Positions 19,254-28,222 of a DNA stretch of 64,000 nucleotides are shown here, one piece after another. How positions within the stretch are numbered: the first letter of the stretch is position 1; each line of letters opens with the position of its first letter. A model generated the notes under the pieces. That model searched no databases. It was given only the letters and a program-made list of their open reading frames with translations, and was not told where the DNA came from. The position numbers and the translations under genes were made by a program. The stretch is from Panacibacter microcysteis (GTDB lineage: Bacteria; Bacteroidota; Bacteroidia; Chitinophagales; Chitinophagaceae), in contig NZ_JADWYR010000001.1 in NCBI RefSeq assembly GCF_015831355.1, positions 2,542,001 to 2,606,000 on the forward strand, given 5' to 3'.

Positions 19254-20057
19254 TTAATTGAATTTTCTTTCTACGAGGAAAAGTATTTTCCTGTCGGCTT
19301 CTGTAAGCACTGCTGATGTATCCTGCAGCCAATGTCTTTTAAAAGTTTTGATGGCTGCAACAGAATCTTTTACATCGTAACCTATGATGCGCAGTGCCTT
19401 CATGTTATCGAAATTTGGTGGTATAATAACATTGGTCGTGTCATCATACCAATAACCAAATCCCCTGCCGGCAAGTTCTTTCCATGGAAAAAAAATATTG
19501 GGATCGTTTTTGCGTGCAGGTGCAATTTCTGCATGACCTATAAAGTTTGCCTGCGGTATATTATAATTTTTCTTTAATGCAGCCAGTAACCTTAACAGGC
19601 TTTGCATTTGCGCATCGGGAAAAAATTCAAAGCCGTTATTGTCTAATTCAATACCAATGCTGCTGCTGTTGATGTCTGCATCGTTACCCCACTTTCCTGC
19701 GCCTGCATGCCATGCCCGCAGATAATCATTGAGCATATGATGTACCGTTCCATCTTTACATATAACATAATGTGCACTTACCTGTGTACGCTGTAGTGTG
19801 AATGTCTTTAAGGTTTGTTCGCAACTGTTTTGCGCGGTGTGATGGATAATGACAAAGTTTGGCTTGCGCATATTGAAATTGGTTGTACCAACGAAATATG
19901 CCGCTGTTTGCATGGTATCTTCAATTGGGTATGCAGCCATTACCTTCCCGTAAGCTTTTGCCTGGTTTTTGTATAGCTTATTAGTAGCAGTATATGGATT
20001 GCATGAGCAGGCAAAAAATGTTACAGCAAGTATAATGATGATAATCTTATTGACCAT
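19254..20057 (-). CDS. N-acetylmuramoyl-L-alanine amidase lipoprotein
   Basis: A 267-residue zinc amidase (Amidase_2/AmpD fold) that cuts the bond between muramic acid and the stem peptide. The N terminus is a lipoprotein signal peptide with lipobox FACSC, so it is probably membrane anchored. The first zinc His lies in FVIIHHTAQNS, the second in FIGHAEIAPARKNDP, and that segment's downstream Lys and Asp match AmpD-like active sites. SIGIELDNNG is also conserved. It is the first gene of a probable two-gene unit with DUF72. Confidence 0.88.
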   Translation of the reverse strand: MVNKIIIIILAVTFFACSCNPYTATNKLYKNQAKAYGKVMAAYPIEDTMQTAAYFVGTTNFNMRKPNFVIIHHTAQNSCEQTLKTFTLQRTQVSAHYVICKDGTVHHMLNDYLRAWHAGAGKWGNDADINSSSIGIELDNNGFEFFPDAQMQSLLRLLAALKKNYNIPQANFIGHAEIAPARKNDPNIFFPWKELAGRGFGYWYDDTTNVIIPPNFDNMKALRIIGYDVKDSVAAIKTFKRHWLQDTSAVLTEADRKILFLVERKFN

Positions 20058-20208
20058 AGCACAGTTTGATAACTGAAATTAAACAATGATTTTTATAAAC
20101 ATATGTTGCGCCGGTATTTGTGTTATGCTTTAGTAAGGCGGCTACCATAATGTAGCAATATTTGTAAATTGGAAATCTTTACAACATACATACCATTTGA
20201 TACCTGAT

Positions 20209-21006
20209 ATGCTTAATGTGAGTGAATTATATATCTATCCCGTAAAATCGCTGGGAGGTGTTAAAATTCAGCAGGCGATGCTTACTGACCGCGGTTTTGA
20301 GCATGACCGCCGCTGGATGCTTGTAGATAGGGATAATGTTTTTCTTAGCCAGCGCGAAATGCCGCGGATGTCGTTGCTGAAAATAGATATGCAGCCAGGT
20401 GGTTTTGACGTGTACCACGCAGCTAAACCAGCCGAACGCTTTTTTATTGCATACGAAAGCAACCAAACAGAGCGGTCTGTTGTACGCGTATGGAATGATC
20501 AATGTATTGCGGTAAACGCAGGTAACTATGCTGATGCATGGTTTTCAGATATGCTCTCCGTACAATGCAGGCTGGTTTTTATGCCGGATGATGTGAAAAG
20601 ACTGGTAGATCAACGCTACGCACACAATCATGAAATTACCAGTTTTTCAGATGACTATCCTCTCCTGATGATCGGCCAGGCCTCTCTGGATGATTTGAAT
20701 AGCAGGCTCAGAGAGCCGTTATCTATGGAAAGGTTCAGGCCGAATATCGTTTTTACAGGCGGGTATCCATTCCAGGAAGATGATATCACTGCCTTTCAGA
20801 TCAACGGCATTCAATTCTCTTGTGCCAAACCCTGTGCACGCTGTGTTGTAACCAATATAGATCAGCAAAACGGCATCAAAGGAAAAGAGCCATTAAAAAC
20901 ACTCAGCACTTATCGTATGCAGAACAACAAAGTGTTGTTTGGCCAAAACCTGTTGTACAAAGGCAATGGTATAGTAGCAACGGGCGATATAATAGAACGC
21001 ACCTGA
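20209..21006 (+). CDS. MOSC domain-containing protein (MOCOS C-terminal-like)
   Basis: 265 residues: an N-terminal MOSC_N beta barrel (LYIYPVKSLGGVKIQQAMLTDRGFEHDRRWMLVD) and a MOSC domain with the conserved cysteine region CAKPCARCVVTNID and a GQNL end. The family handles sulfur or nitrogen groups on molybdenum-cofactor enzymes or N-hydroxylated substrates (mARC-like). The ATG at 20209 is preferred over a TTG four codons upstream because homology begins there. It is divergent from the amidase gene. Confidence 0.85.
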   Translation: MLNVSELYIYPVKSLGGVKIQQAMLTDRGFEHDRRWMLVDRDNVFLSQREMPRMSLLKIDMQPGGFDVYHAAKPAERFFIAYESNQTERSVVRVWNDQCIAVNAGNYADAWFSDMLSVQCRLVFMPDDVKRLVDQRYAHNHEITSFSDDYPLLMIGQASLDDLNSRLREPLSMERFRPNIVFTGGYPFQEDDITAFQINGIQFSCAKPCARCVVTNIDQQNGIKGKEPLKTLSTYRMQNNKVLFGQNLLYKGNGIVATGDIIERT

Positions 21007-21092
21007 AATTGATCGAAATTTTTTTATACTTGGTCGAAATGCAGAAAGTTGCCCTGGGTAAAGCAGTAGCTTTATACAAATGAACTGCTGCT

Positions 21093-22241
21093 ATGGAATT
21101 TGATAACGACAGGATAATCCGCCATAAAAATAAGATCGAAGTTTTTTACTGGGTTTTGGCTGCGCTGCTTTATCCATTGGTAAATATCTTCACTTTATTC
21201 ACCAATAACTTCACTGCTGCAATATTTGTGGCACTCGCGGCAGTAATTGTACTCCCACTTTACATTACCTGTTCTGTATGGGTTTTGCCCGTCTTTTTGC
21301 AAAAGCGAAAAGTATGGCTGCTACTTTCAGGTGTTGCCATTTTCATTGCAGCTCACCTGTTGCTGATGTTACTCTATTATTTTTTCAGGCAGGTACAAAC
21401 AGACGAAAGCCAGTCAGATTATTTTATATACGCAACGTCCACCTTTCTCCGGGAAAGTTTGTGGATCATCATCAATCTTGCGTTGGCAGCGGGCATCTTT
21501 TTACTGAGAAAAACCATGACTGAAAAAGATGTGGCAGCGGCATTGCGCAAAGAGAATAATTTCTACAAGCTTCGTTATTTACGTGCACAGTTAAACCCAC
21601 ATTTTTTATTCAATGCGCTCAACAGCATTTACTCTTTAAGTCTTCAAAAGTCAGATAATGCACCGGGCGCCGTTATTCGGCTGGCAGATGTAATGCGCTA
21701 CCTTATTTATGAGTGCAACGAAGAGCACATACCGCTTTCCAAAGAAATTGACTTTATCAAAAATTACATAGAGATTGAAAAGATCCGTTTCAATGCCGAT
21801 GTAAAGTTTACTGTAGAAGGTGGAACGGAAGGCATTCTGATAGAACCTTTTCTGTTTATCTCCTTTATTGAAAACGGTTTCAAGCATGCTATGAACAACC
21901 CGGAAATAAAACCCTTCATTTACATCACCATTAAAGTGCGCGAAGAAGAAATTGTTTTAAACGTTATCAATAATACAGACATTGACCTTGAAACGCAGGC
22001 CAAGCGCATAAATGGCAAAGGCATTTCGGGCAGCAAAAGTTTGCTTGAGTTACTATACCCGTCTGCCTATAAGCTGAATATTATTCAAACAAACAAAGAC
22101 GAACGGCAGGAGAGTAAAGTGCGTTTAAAAAATGCAAAGGAAAGACTGGAGAGTTTTTATCCAGATGCTCATACGCTGGATGTAATTTTAAAAAACAATG
22201 TTTTTACCGTTTCACTCATTATAAAAAGAAAAGCAGCTTGA
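21093..22241 (+). CDS. LytS/YehU-type sensor histidine kinase
   Basis: A 382-residue membrane sensor kinase with four hydrophobic segments in the first ~140 residues. The His_kinase domain follows: LRAQLNPHFLFNALNSIYSLSLQ carries the phospho-accepting His near 171, and LFISFIENGFKHAMNN is the ATP-binding N-box. The G box is short, as in this family. The stop overlaps the TTG start of the cognate LytTR regulator, so the two are translationally coupled. The signal is unknown. Confidence 0.9.
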   Translation: MEFDNDRIIRHKNKIEVFYWVLAALLYPLVNIFTLFTNNFTAAIFVALAAVIVLPLYITCSVWVLPVFLQKRKVWLLLSGVAIFIAAHLLLMLLYYFFRQVQTDESQSDYFIYATSTFLRESLWIIINLALAAGIFLLRKTMTEKDVAAALRKENNFYKLRYLRAQLNPHFLFNALNSIYSLSLQKSDNAPGAVIRLADVMRYLIYECNEEHIPLSKEIDFIKNYIEIEKIRFNADVKFTVEGGTEGILIEPFLFISFIENGFKHAMNNPEIKPFIYITIKVREEEIVLNVINNTDIDLETQAKRINGKGISGSKSLLELLYPSAYKLNIIQTNKDERQESKVRLKNAKERLESFYPDAHTLDVILKNNVFTVSLIIKRKAA

Positions 22242-22936
22242 TCAGGTGTATAATAGTAGAAGACGAAGTGCTGGCGCAGCAGGTTATACAAAGCCACCTG
22301 CAAAAGGTTGAAAGGTTTCAACTCGTGGGGGTGTGCAGCAATGCAAAAGAAGCGCAGCAACTGCTAAGCACGCAGGAAGTAGATGTAATGTTTCTCGATA
22401 TACAACTGCCCGGCATCACCGGGCTGGGCTTGTTGCGCACATTGCAGGATCCGCCGCTGGTAGTGCTTACCACCGCTTATGCAGATTATGCATTGGAGAG
22501 TTATGATTATAACGTGGTTGATTACTTACTAAAGCCAATATCATTCGACAGGTTTAGCAAAGCATTGAATAAAATTGTAGATGGAAAGTTTTTAGACGAC
22601 CGGCAGCCCACCATTATCAACAAACACAACGAACATATTTTTATTAAAAGCAGCAGCCGGTTTTATAAAGTAGATTTCTATAACATTATTTATGTAGAAG
22701 GCATGAAAGATTATGTAAAAATACATACGCACGAAAACATGCTGGTGACGCACCAAACCATGCAGGAGATGGAGCAGTTATTGCCTGCAGGTAAATTTAT
22801 GCGCATACACAAATCTTATATCATTGCACTCAACCATGTAAAAAGCATTTTTGGTAATTCGATCGATATTGGTAAGGCAACCTTACCCATTGGCGTAAAC
22901 TATAAAGAAAAAGTAATGGGCTTTATTGGTATGTGA
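22238..22936 (+). CDS. LytTR-family response regulator
   Basis: A 232-residue regulator. The receiver domain (IRCIIVEDEVLAQQV, phospho-acceptor Asp in VMFLDIQLPG, TTAYADYALESYDYNVVDYLLKP) is followed by a LytTR DNA-binding domain (FIKSSSRFYKVDFYNIIYVEGMKDYVKI...MRIHKSYIIALNHV). The start is a TTG at 22238 that shares bases with the kinase stop. No ATG lies near the N terminus and the receiver strand begins at residue 2, so TTG is well supported. It partners with the upstream kinase. Confidence 0.92.
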   Translation: MIRCIIVEDEVLAQQVIQSHLQKVERFQLVGVCSNAKEAQQLLSTQEVDVMFLDIQLPGITGLGLLRTLQDPPLVVLTTAYADYALESYDYNVVDYLLKPISFDRFSKALNKIVDGKFLDDRQPTIINKHNEHIFIKSSSRFYKVDFYNIIYVEGMKDYVKIHTHENMLVTHQTMQEMEQLLPAGKFMRIHKSYIIALNHVKSIFGNSIDIGKATLPIGVNYKEKVMGFIGM

Positions 22937-22984
22937 TTTATAAAACCGTGAAATGCATTGACAGACTAAGAATAATTGTTTACA

Positions 22985-23055
22985 GGCTGCATTACTACTA
23001 TCGCCAACTGTTGTGTCACTCACTTGTACGGCAACAAATATTTCAGCAAGGCACA
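22985..23055 (+). repeat. Interspersed repeat, type 2, forward
   Basis: The core GTTGTGTCACTCACTTGTAC is at 23010-23029, followed by GGCAAC and TTTCAGCAAGGCAC. It is the left half of an inverted pair with 23106-23195, between convergent genes. Confidence 0.85.
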
Positions 23056-23105
23056 GTCATCCTGCGGTTATCCCTGCAACCTTTTATGCAAGATCATTTC
23101 GCACA

Positions 23106-23195
23106 CGAAGCATCGTTGCTGCATATGGGTAAGAACGTACAAGTGAGTGACACAACAGGCGCTGAGCCATGCACTGCAGCCTGCTACATAAAAAA
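23106..23195 (-). repeat. Interspersed repeat, type 2, reverse
   Basis: The core, GTACAAGTGAGTGACACAAC on the plus strand, is at 23137-23156. It is preceded by GCATCGTTGCTGCATATG and followed by CTGCTACATAAAAAA, directly next to the stop of the serine hydrolase gene. The 20-bp core pairs perfectly with the one at 23010. Confidence 0.88.
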
Positions 23196-23196
23196 T

Positions 23197-24744
23197 CTAT
23201 TTACTTTCCGCCGTTAACGTTGCTGTGTTTTTGCCATAGTCAAAACTTCTTTCCACATCCATGGTTAATTTATTGCCATCAAAATGGCAGGTAAATGTTT
23301 CTGTATGCGGGCTTTCTATATAACGAAGCTTCAACTGTAAACTGTTATCATCTACCCAGGTGTAGCCGGCCATTGTTTTTGCGGGGTATAGCATGGCACG
23401 GTTTTCAAACCCCGCACCTGTAAGCGAGGGCCCGGGTTTATCGGTTGTGCCCGGCTGCCATTTGCCCGCTGCAAAATCAAACTCATACTTTGCCGTGTCT
23501 GTCGTTAGCGTTACATGGTACATGTCTTTTTTATAAGTAAAAGAGATGTTTTTCAGGTGCCTGTCATTTGCGGTAAACACATATTGCTTGCCGGCAATAG
23601 TTGTGGCCATTGCAGTATTGTTTTTTGCAGGTGGCGCCAGTGCAAGCGTTGCAAGCTTTTCTTTCAGCAGTTTTGCAGCGGCTTTATCTGTAGGTAATGC
23701 ATTTTTTTGCATGGCAGGTAACAAGTATTTCCAAACAAGGTTTATCTCATCCTGCATATCCGGGGTTTCTGCTGTTATGGCAACTACAGCATCCTGCTCA
23801 GGCATAATAATCATGTATTGCCCAAATGCGCCATCACCACGTACTGCATTGTTTCTGCAGCGCCACATCTGGTAGCAATATCCCTGTATCCAATCATTGG
23901 CTGCTTTCTCTTCCGGCATTGCACCAGGCTTTTGCATGATCTGTGCGGTGGTAGCTTCTTCAACCCACGAGGCCGGCAGTATTTGTTTACCGTTCCACAT
24001 ACCTTTTTGAAGGAACAACTGCCCGAATCTTGCAATGTCTTCTGTTTTTACACGCAGGCCCCAGCCGCCGGTGTTTATGCCCTTTGTATCTTCTTCCCAG
24101 TCTGCACCGGTAATGCCCAGCGGGTCAAATAGCCGCGGCTTCAGGTAGTCAACAATTTTCTGGCCTGTTACTTTTTGTACAATGGCAGACAGCATGTAGG
24201 TACCAAGCGAATTGTACAGGAACGTTGTACCGGGATCATGCACTACCGGCGTGGTAAGAAAAGCGTGCACCCAGTTGCTGTCTACACCTATTTTAAAAGT
24301 TGGGTCGGGTTCCTGCCCGTCAGACATCATTAATACATCCTTTACAGTAAGGTCAGCAAGGTTTGCACTTATCGTATCCGGTAACTCGCCTTTGAAGAAC
24401 GATGTTACTTTATCATTAACAGATAAAAGTTTTTCCTGCACGGCAAAGCCAACCGCTGTTGCGGTAAATGTTTTGCTGCAGGAGTATAAAGTATGTTTCA
24501 GGTTTGGCTTATAAGGGTTCCACCAACCTTCTGCAATTACATTTCCATGTCTTACAATCATAATGCTGTGAAATTCTGTTTTGCTTTTATTTGCTGCATC
24601 CAGGAATTCCAGTATCGCTTTTGATGATACGCCCTGTGCTTCAGGCTCGCTGCGTACCAGTGTTTGTGCAAAGCTGCCAAACGAGCAAAGTATACCAATC
24701 ACTATTAAAGGGAAGAACTTACGGCAAGACATAAAGTTTGACAT
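23197..24744 (-). CDS. Secreted serine hydrolase, beta-lactamase/class C family
   Basis: A 515-residue protein with a signal peptide (ending FGSFAQ) and a Beta-lactamase domain. The nucleophile motif SxxK appears as SCSK (near 90), the second motif as YNSLGTYML, and GGWGLRVKTEDIARFGQLFLQKG is typical of this esterase/DD-peptidase-like group. The last ~120 residues form a separate beta-rich domain without a known motif. The substrate is not predictable; family members include esterases and penicillin-binding-like enzymes. An alternative start is four codons in. Confidence 0.85.
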   Translation of the reverse strand: MSNFMSCRKFFPLIVIGILCSFGSFAQTLVRSEPEAQGVSSKAILEFLDAANKSKTEFHSIMIVRHGNVIAEGWWNPYKPNLKHTLYSCSKTFTATAVGFAVQEKLLSVNDKVTSFFKGELPDTISANLADLTVKDVLMMSDGQEPDPTFKIGVDSNWVHAFLTTPVVHDPGTTFLYNSLGTYMLSAIVQKVTGQKIVDYLKPRLFDPLGITGADWEEDTKGINTGGWGLRVKTEDIARFGQLFLQKGMWNGKQILPASWVEEATTAQIMQKPGAMPEEKAANDWIQGYCYQMWRCRNNAVRGDGAFGQYMIIMPEQDAVVAITAETPDMQDEINLVWKYLLPAMQKNALPTDKAAAKLLKEKLATLALAPPAKNNTAMATTIAGKQYVFTANDRHLKNISFTYKKDMYHVTLTTDTAKYEFDFAAGKWQPGTTDKPGPSLTGAGFENRAMLYPAKTMAGYTWVDDNSLQLKLRYIESPHTETFTCHFDGNKLTMDVERSFDYGKNTATLTAESK

Positions 24745-24915
24745 GATTTTTGTATTGAAGAATTGTGCTTTTGAGATTATACAAGTTAGCAGATTTTTCA
24801 GTTAACGGCGTATACTAACTTGCTTTCTTATCATATTATTTATACCTTATCGAAATATTTGTCCGCTTACTCATTTTTAAAACGTCATAGTACATTAACC
24901 GTAAAACTACATTGT

Positions 24916-25524
24916 ATGAAAAAATTATCCACGCTCTTTATGGGCCTTGTCCTGTTAAGTTTCGCAATTAAACCTGCCGGTCTTACCGATGCAGAAAGAA
25001 CAATGGCTGTCGACCTGCTGCAGCAAACTGAAGATGGCGTTATAAAAGCAGTTGCAGGCTTAAGTGAAGCACAGTTAAATTTTAAACCGGCTCCCGACAA
25101 ATGGAGTGTGGCAGAATGTGTAAAGCATATTGCCGTTACGGAAGGTGGCTTATGGCAAATGACTGAAGGCACCATAAAAGCCGCACCCAATCCTGAAAAA
25201 CGTGCCGAAATAAAGGCTACGGATGACCAGGTGGTACAAATGATCGAAAGCCGCGAGCATAAAGTAAAAACTGCACCAACAATGGAACCGCAGAACACAG
25301 AATACAAAACAATGGATGATGCTTTACAATCTTTTAAGACAAATCGTGGAAAGCTTATAGAATACGTAAAGACCACCAATGATGATCTGCGCAGCCATGT
25401 GGCAACATTGCCTTTTGGAACGTACGACAGTTACCAGCTGGTGTTGTTTATTGCCGCACACAGCAAACGCCACACAGCACAGATAGAAGAAGTAAAAGCT
25501 GACCCCAACTTTCCCAAAAATTAA
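24916..25524 (+). CDS. DinB-like protein with signal peptide
   Basis: A 202-residue four-helix-bundle protein of the DinB/YfiT superfamily. Its conserved histidines bind a divalent metal (CVKHIAVTEG and AAHSKRHTAQIEEV, with the spacing of the family's three-His site). KPAPDKWSVAECVKHI is a classical DinB_2 signature. The start at 24916 gives MKKLSTLFMGLVLLSFA, a signal peptide, so the protein is probably exported, unlike cytoplasmic DinB. Function is unknown. A clear terminator follows. Confidence 0.82.
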   Translation: MKKLSTLFMGLVLLSFAIKPAGLTDAERTMAVDLLQQTEDGVIKAVAGLSEAQLNFKPAPDKWSVAECVKHIAVTEGGLWQMTEGTIKAAPNPEKRAEIKATDDQVVQMIESREHKVKTAPTMEPQNTEYKTMDDALQSFKTNRGKLIEYVKTTNDDLRSHVATLPFGTYDSYQLVLFIAAHSKRHTAQIEEVKADPNFPKN

Positions 25525-25541
25525 GCCTGCTACACAAGCAT

Positions 25542-25574
25542 AAAAAAACTCCGCGAAAGCGGGGTTTTTTTTAT
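25542..25574 (+). terminator. Terminator after the DinB-like gene
   Basis: AACTCCGC pairs with GCGGGGTT (one G-U pair) over a GAAA tetraloop, flanked by a run of A and a run of T. It may act in both directions. Confidence 0.9.
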
Positions 25575-25589
25575 GCAATAAAGATGGTG

Positions 25590-25667
25590 AACCCGGCATT
25601 AGTACATGCATTAAGCCCGGTTGCGTCGCACTCTTGTGCTGTATAGCTTTTCTCAGCCCAGGCACAG
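25590..25667 (+). repeat. Interspersed repeat, type 1, forward
   Basis: An ACCCGGCATT end, a core with one change (CTTGTGC) at 25620-25639, and CTCAGCCCAGGCAC downstream. It follows the DinB-like terminator in sense orientation. Confidence 0.8.
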
Positions 25668-25820
25668 TCTTCAAAAGTTGTGTGCAGTCCCGCAGCAGAA
25701 AGGCGCCGCACAACCATGTGTTTACAGGCATTTCATGCAGGTATTGATGCAGTTCATCGCTTTCATCGTCTGGCATGTATGACTGATACAGGAAATTTAC
25801 ACCAGCAAAAATTTGACTGT

Positions 25821-26363
25821 ATGGCGTATCAAAACCAGGTGATCTATAACCCCGAAAACAAACAGCAGATCACCTTTATACAAACTGCTGCAGGTACCGG
25901 TGGCGCATTACTCGAGATGGTATCAGTATGGGGCGCACATTCGCCACAACCACCATTGCACTACCATCCTTTTCAGTCAGAAGAATTTTACGTTACCTCT
26001 GGTACTTTAACTGTAAGAATAGGTAACGACATAAAAGTATTGCAAAAGGGAGATTGTATACATATACCAAAGCATGAGCCACATGCCATGTGGAACAGCG
26101 GTAACGCAAATGCCGTTGCAAACTGGAAAGTAACACCTGCATTAAACACCGAATACTTATTTGAATGTGCCAGCCGCATTGCGATGGATAATGCACAAAA
26201 ACAACAAAGCACTTCTTTGTTGCAAAAACTCAGGCTGGCTAAAGATTACAGGAATAGCTTCAGGCTGGCAAAGCCTTCTTACAAACTCCAAAGTGTTATC
26301 TTTTTCCTGATTACTCCTTTTATCTGCAATAGCAACCTTCATTGTAAAAACTACACTGACTGA
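25821..26363 (+). CDS. Cupin-domain protein
   Basis: A 180-residue single-domain cupin. The two metal-binding motifs are visible: PPLHYHPFQSEEFYVTSGTLTVRIG (G(X)5HXH(X)3,4E(X)6G type) and HIPKHEPHAMWNSG. Such proteins range from dioxygenases to sugar-binding or quercetinase-like enzymes, so no substrate is assigned. The start MAYQNQVIYNPEN at 25821 is preferred because the upstream frame has no cupin homology. The stop directly abuts the stop of trmN6 on the other strand, with no intergenic base. Confidence 0.75.
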   Translation: MAYQNQVIYNPENKQQITFIQTAAGTGGALLEMVSVWGAHSPQPPLHYHPFQSEEFYVTSGTLTVRIGNDIKVLQKGDCIHIPKHEPHAMWNSGNANAVANWKVTPALNTEYLFECASRIAMDNAQKQQSTSLLQKLRLAKDYRNSFRLAKPSYKLQSVIFFLITPFICNSNLHCKNYTD

Positions 26364-27080
26364 TCAGAGGTACAGATAATAATCTTTAAGCAGCGATGCA
26401 AAAGTTTCACTGTATTCCCGCTTGTTGTCACGGATGGTGATGGTGTCTTCCTGTGTGCAGGTCTTTTGTGAAGTTGCGAACAATAACATGCTTCTGAAGT
26501 AAGGGTGTTCCATTGTTTGTTTCACCAATACCTTTTGTTGCAGGTAAAGCCTGCGTTGCGCCATTTGTTCGAAATATGCACTGCGGTGAAAGGGCAGCAG
26601 CACCGCAAATAAGCCATCTGCTGCAAGATGGTCTGCGGCAAATTGCAACAACTCTTCCAGGCTTAATGCTGCACTGTGCAGGGCCAGGTTTCTTTTACAG
26701 TCTAAGCTCTTCAGGTCATTTTCAAAGAACGGTGGGTTGCTGATGATACAATCGTATTGATGTGCGGGTTTAAACGCCTGTATCGCTACATTGCAAAGCC
26801 TCAGCCTGTCCGCCCACGGCGAAGCCCGGAAGTTTTGCTGCGCCTGTACTGCAGCGTTGGTATCAATTTCAACAGCATCGAAAAAGGCATTGGTTTTTTG
26901 CGCCAGCATGAGTGATAACAAACCTGTACCTGTTCCAATATCAAGGATTTGTTTAAGCGCTTTGTCTTTTAGCTTCCCGGCCAGCCATGCACCAAACAGG
27001 CAGGCATCTGTGCACACCTTCATGGCACAAAGTTCCTGGTGAACCGTAAATTCTTTAAAACGGAAGAAGTTGTTTGGCAT
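26364..27080 (-). CDS. trmN6: tRNA1(Val) (adenine(37)-N6)-methyltransferase
   Basis: A 238-residue SAM-dependent N6-adenine methyltransferase of the YfiC/TrmN6 family that modifies A37 of tRNA-Val. It begins MPNNFFRFKEFTVHQELCAMKVCTDACLFGAW, characteristic of the family. It has the SAM motif DIGTGTGLLSLMLAQ (near 44) and the catalytic NPPF motif in CIISNPPFFENDLKS. The gene is convergent with the cupin gene and shares no intergenic base with it. Confidence 0.9.
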   Translation of the reverse strand: MPNNFFRFKEFTVHQELCAMKVCTDACLFGAWLAGKLKDKALKQILDIGTGTGLLSLMLAQKTNAFFDAVEIDTNAAVQAQQNFRASPWADRLRLCNVAIQAFKPAHQYDCIISNPPFFENDLKSLDCKRNLALHSAALSLEELLQFAADHLAADGLFAVLLPFHRSAYFEQMAQRRLYLQQKVLVKQTMEHPYFRSMLLFATSQKTCTQEDTITIRDNKREYSETFASLLKDYYLYL

Positions 27081-27163
27081 GCGCAGTACAAATATTTATA
27101 GCGCGAATTAAGTGAAATGCACGAATGAGACGAATTTTTTATTGCTGATGAGCTAAACGATCA

Positions 27164-27200
27164 CCAGTAAGTGACAACCCCGTAATCGATGACTGCTGAT
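27164..27200 (-). repeat. Degenerate copy of the interspersed repeat
   Basis: CCAGTAAGTGACAAC followed by CGATGAC resembles the reverse type 2 core and the GGCGATGCC segment, with several changes. It lies beside the better copy at 27217-27298. Confidence 0.4.
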
Positions 27201-27216
27201 ACATGCGGCGATAGTA

Positions 27217-27298
27217 CCGGAACTGCTGCATAAAGATATACAGTACAAGTGTGCGACGCAACCGGGCTCAATGCATGTACTGCAGCTGGGTACATAAT
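27217..27298 (-). repeat. Interspersed repeat, type 3, reverse
   Basis: CAGTACAAGTGTGCGACGCA starts at 27241. The core has the mixed CACAC spacer. It lies beyond the sdh terminator, sense to sdhB. Confidence 0.8.
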
Positions 27299-27307
27299 TA
27301 TGCTATA

Positions 27308-27342
27308 ATAAAAAAGCTGTTTCGTAAAAAAAGAAACAGCTT
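27308..27342 (-). terminator. sdh operon terminator
   Basis: On the minus strand AAGCTGTTTC pairs perfectly with GAAACAGCTT (27314-27323 with 27333-27342) across a T-rich 9-nt loop, followed by a T run. Confidence 0.9.
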
Positions 27343-27366
27343 CTATTACATGGTGGGACTTCAGTA

Positions 27367-28131
27367 TTATTTATCTGCCGTTAAACTGGCAACAAGGTAT
27401 TCTTTGTTCAACCTTGCTATGTTTTGCAGCGAGATTTCTTTGGGGCAGGTAGCTTCGCATGCGCCGGTGTTGGTGCAGGCGCCAAAACCCTCTTTATCCA
27501 TTTGTGCTACCATGTTTACCACGCGTACTTTTCTTTCAGGCTCGCCCTGTGGTAAAAGTGCAAGGTGAGAAACTTTGGCGGACAGGAACAGCATAGCTGA
27601 ACTGTTTTTGCATGCTGCCACGCAGGCACCGCAACCAATACAGGCTGCAGCAGCAAAAGACGCATCCGCTTTATCTTTCTCTATTGGTATTGCGTTGGCA
27701 TCAACAGCATTACCGGTATTTACAGAAATATATCCACCTGCCTGCACTATGCGGTCGAATGCCGTTCTGTCTGTTACAAGGTCTTTGATAACAGGGAATG
27801 CATTGGCGCGCCATGGTTCCACTGTTATGGTATCACCATCTTTAAAGGCACGCATGTGCAACTGGCAGGTTGTATTTGCCTGCCATGGCCCGTGTGGCTT
27901 ACCATCTATGTACATAGAGCACATACCGCAAATACCTTCACGGCAATCATGGTCGAATGCAACGGGATCTTTACCCTCGCTGATCAGCCTTTCATTCAGG
28001 ACGTCGAACATTTCAAGGAAAGACATTTCAGATGAAATATCACCTACCTGGTAAGTCTCAAAATGTCCTGCATCGCTGCTGTTTTTTTGTCTCCACACTT
28101 TCAGTGTGAGATTCATATTGTAATGCTCCAT
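27367..28131 (-). CDS. sdhB: Succinate dehydrogenase iron-sulfur subunit
   Basis: A 254-residue electron-transfer subunit of complex II. All three clusters are visible: the [2Fe-2S] ligands in [15 protein letters not shown], then ferredoxin-type ligands in [15 protein letters not shown], and [15 protein letters not shown] for the remaining clusters. It is the last gene of sdhC-sdhA-sdhB, 91 bp after sdhA, followed by a strong terminator. This is the B. subtilis-like arrangement with a di-heme single cytochrome b subunit. Confidence 0.95.
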   Translation of the reverse strand: MEHYNMNLTLKVWRQKNSSDAGHFETYQVGDISSEMSFLEMFDVLNERLISEGKDPVAFDHDCREGICGMCSMYIDGKPHGPWQANTTCQLHMRAFKDGDTITVEPWRANAFPVIKDLVTDRTAFDRIVQAGGYISVNTGNAVDANAIPIEKDKADASFAAAACIGCGACVAACKNSSAMLFLSAKVSHLALLPQGEPERKVRVVNMVAQMDKEGFGACTNTGACEATCPKEISLQNIARLNKEYLVASLTADK

Positions 28132-28222
28132 AATAAAGCCCCTAACCCCAAAAGGGGAATTAAAGTTTAATTATATAAAGAACGATTGCTTTTGTTTTGT
28201 CTTTTCCCTGTACAGGCAAAGA

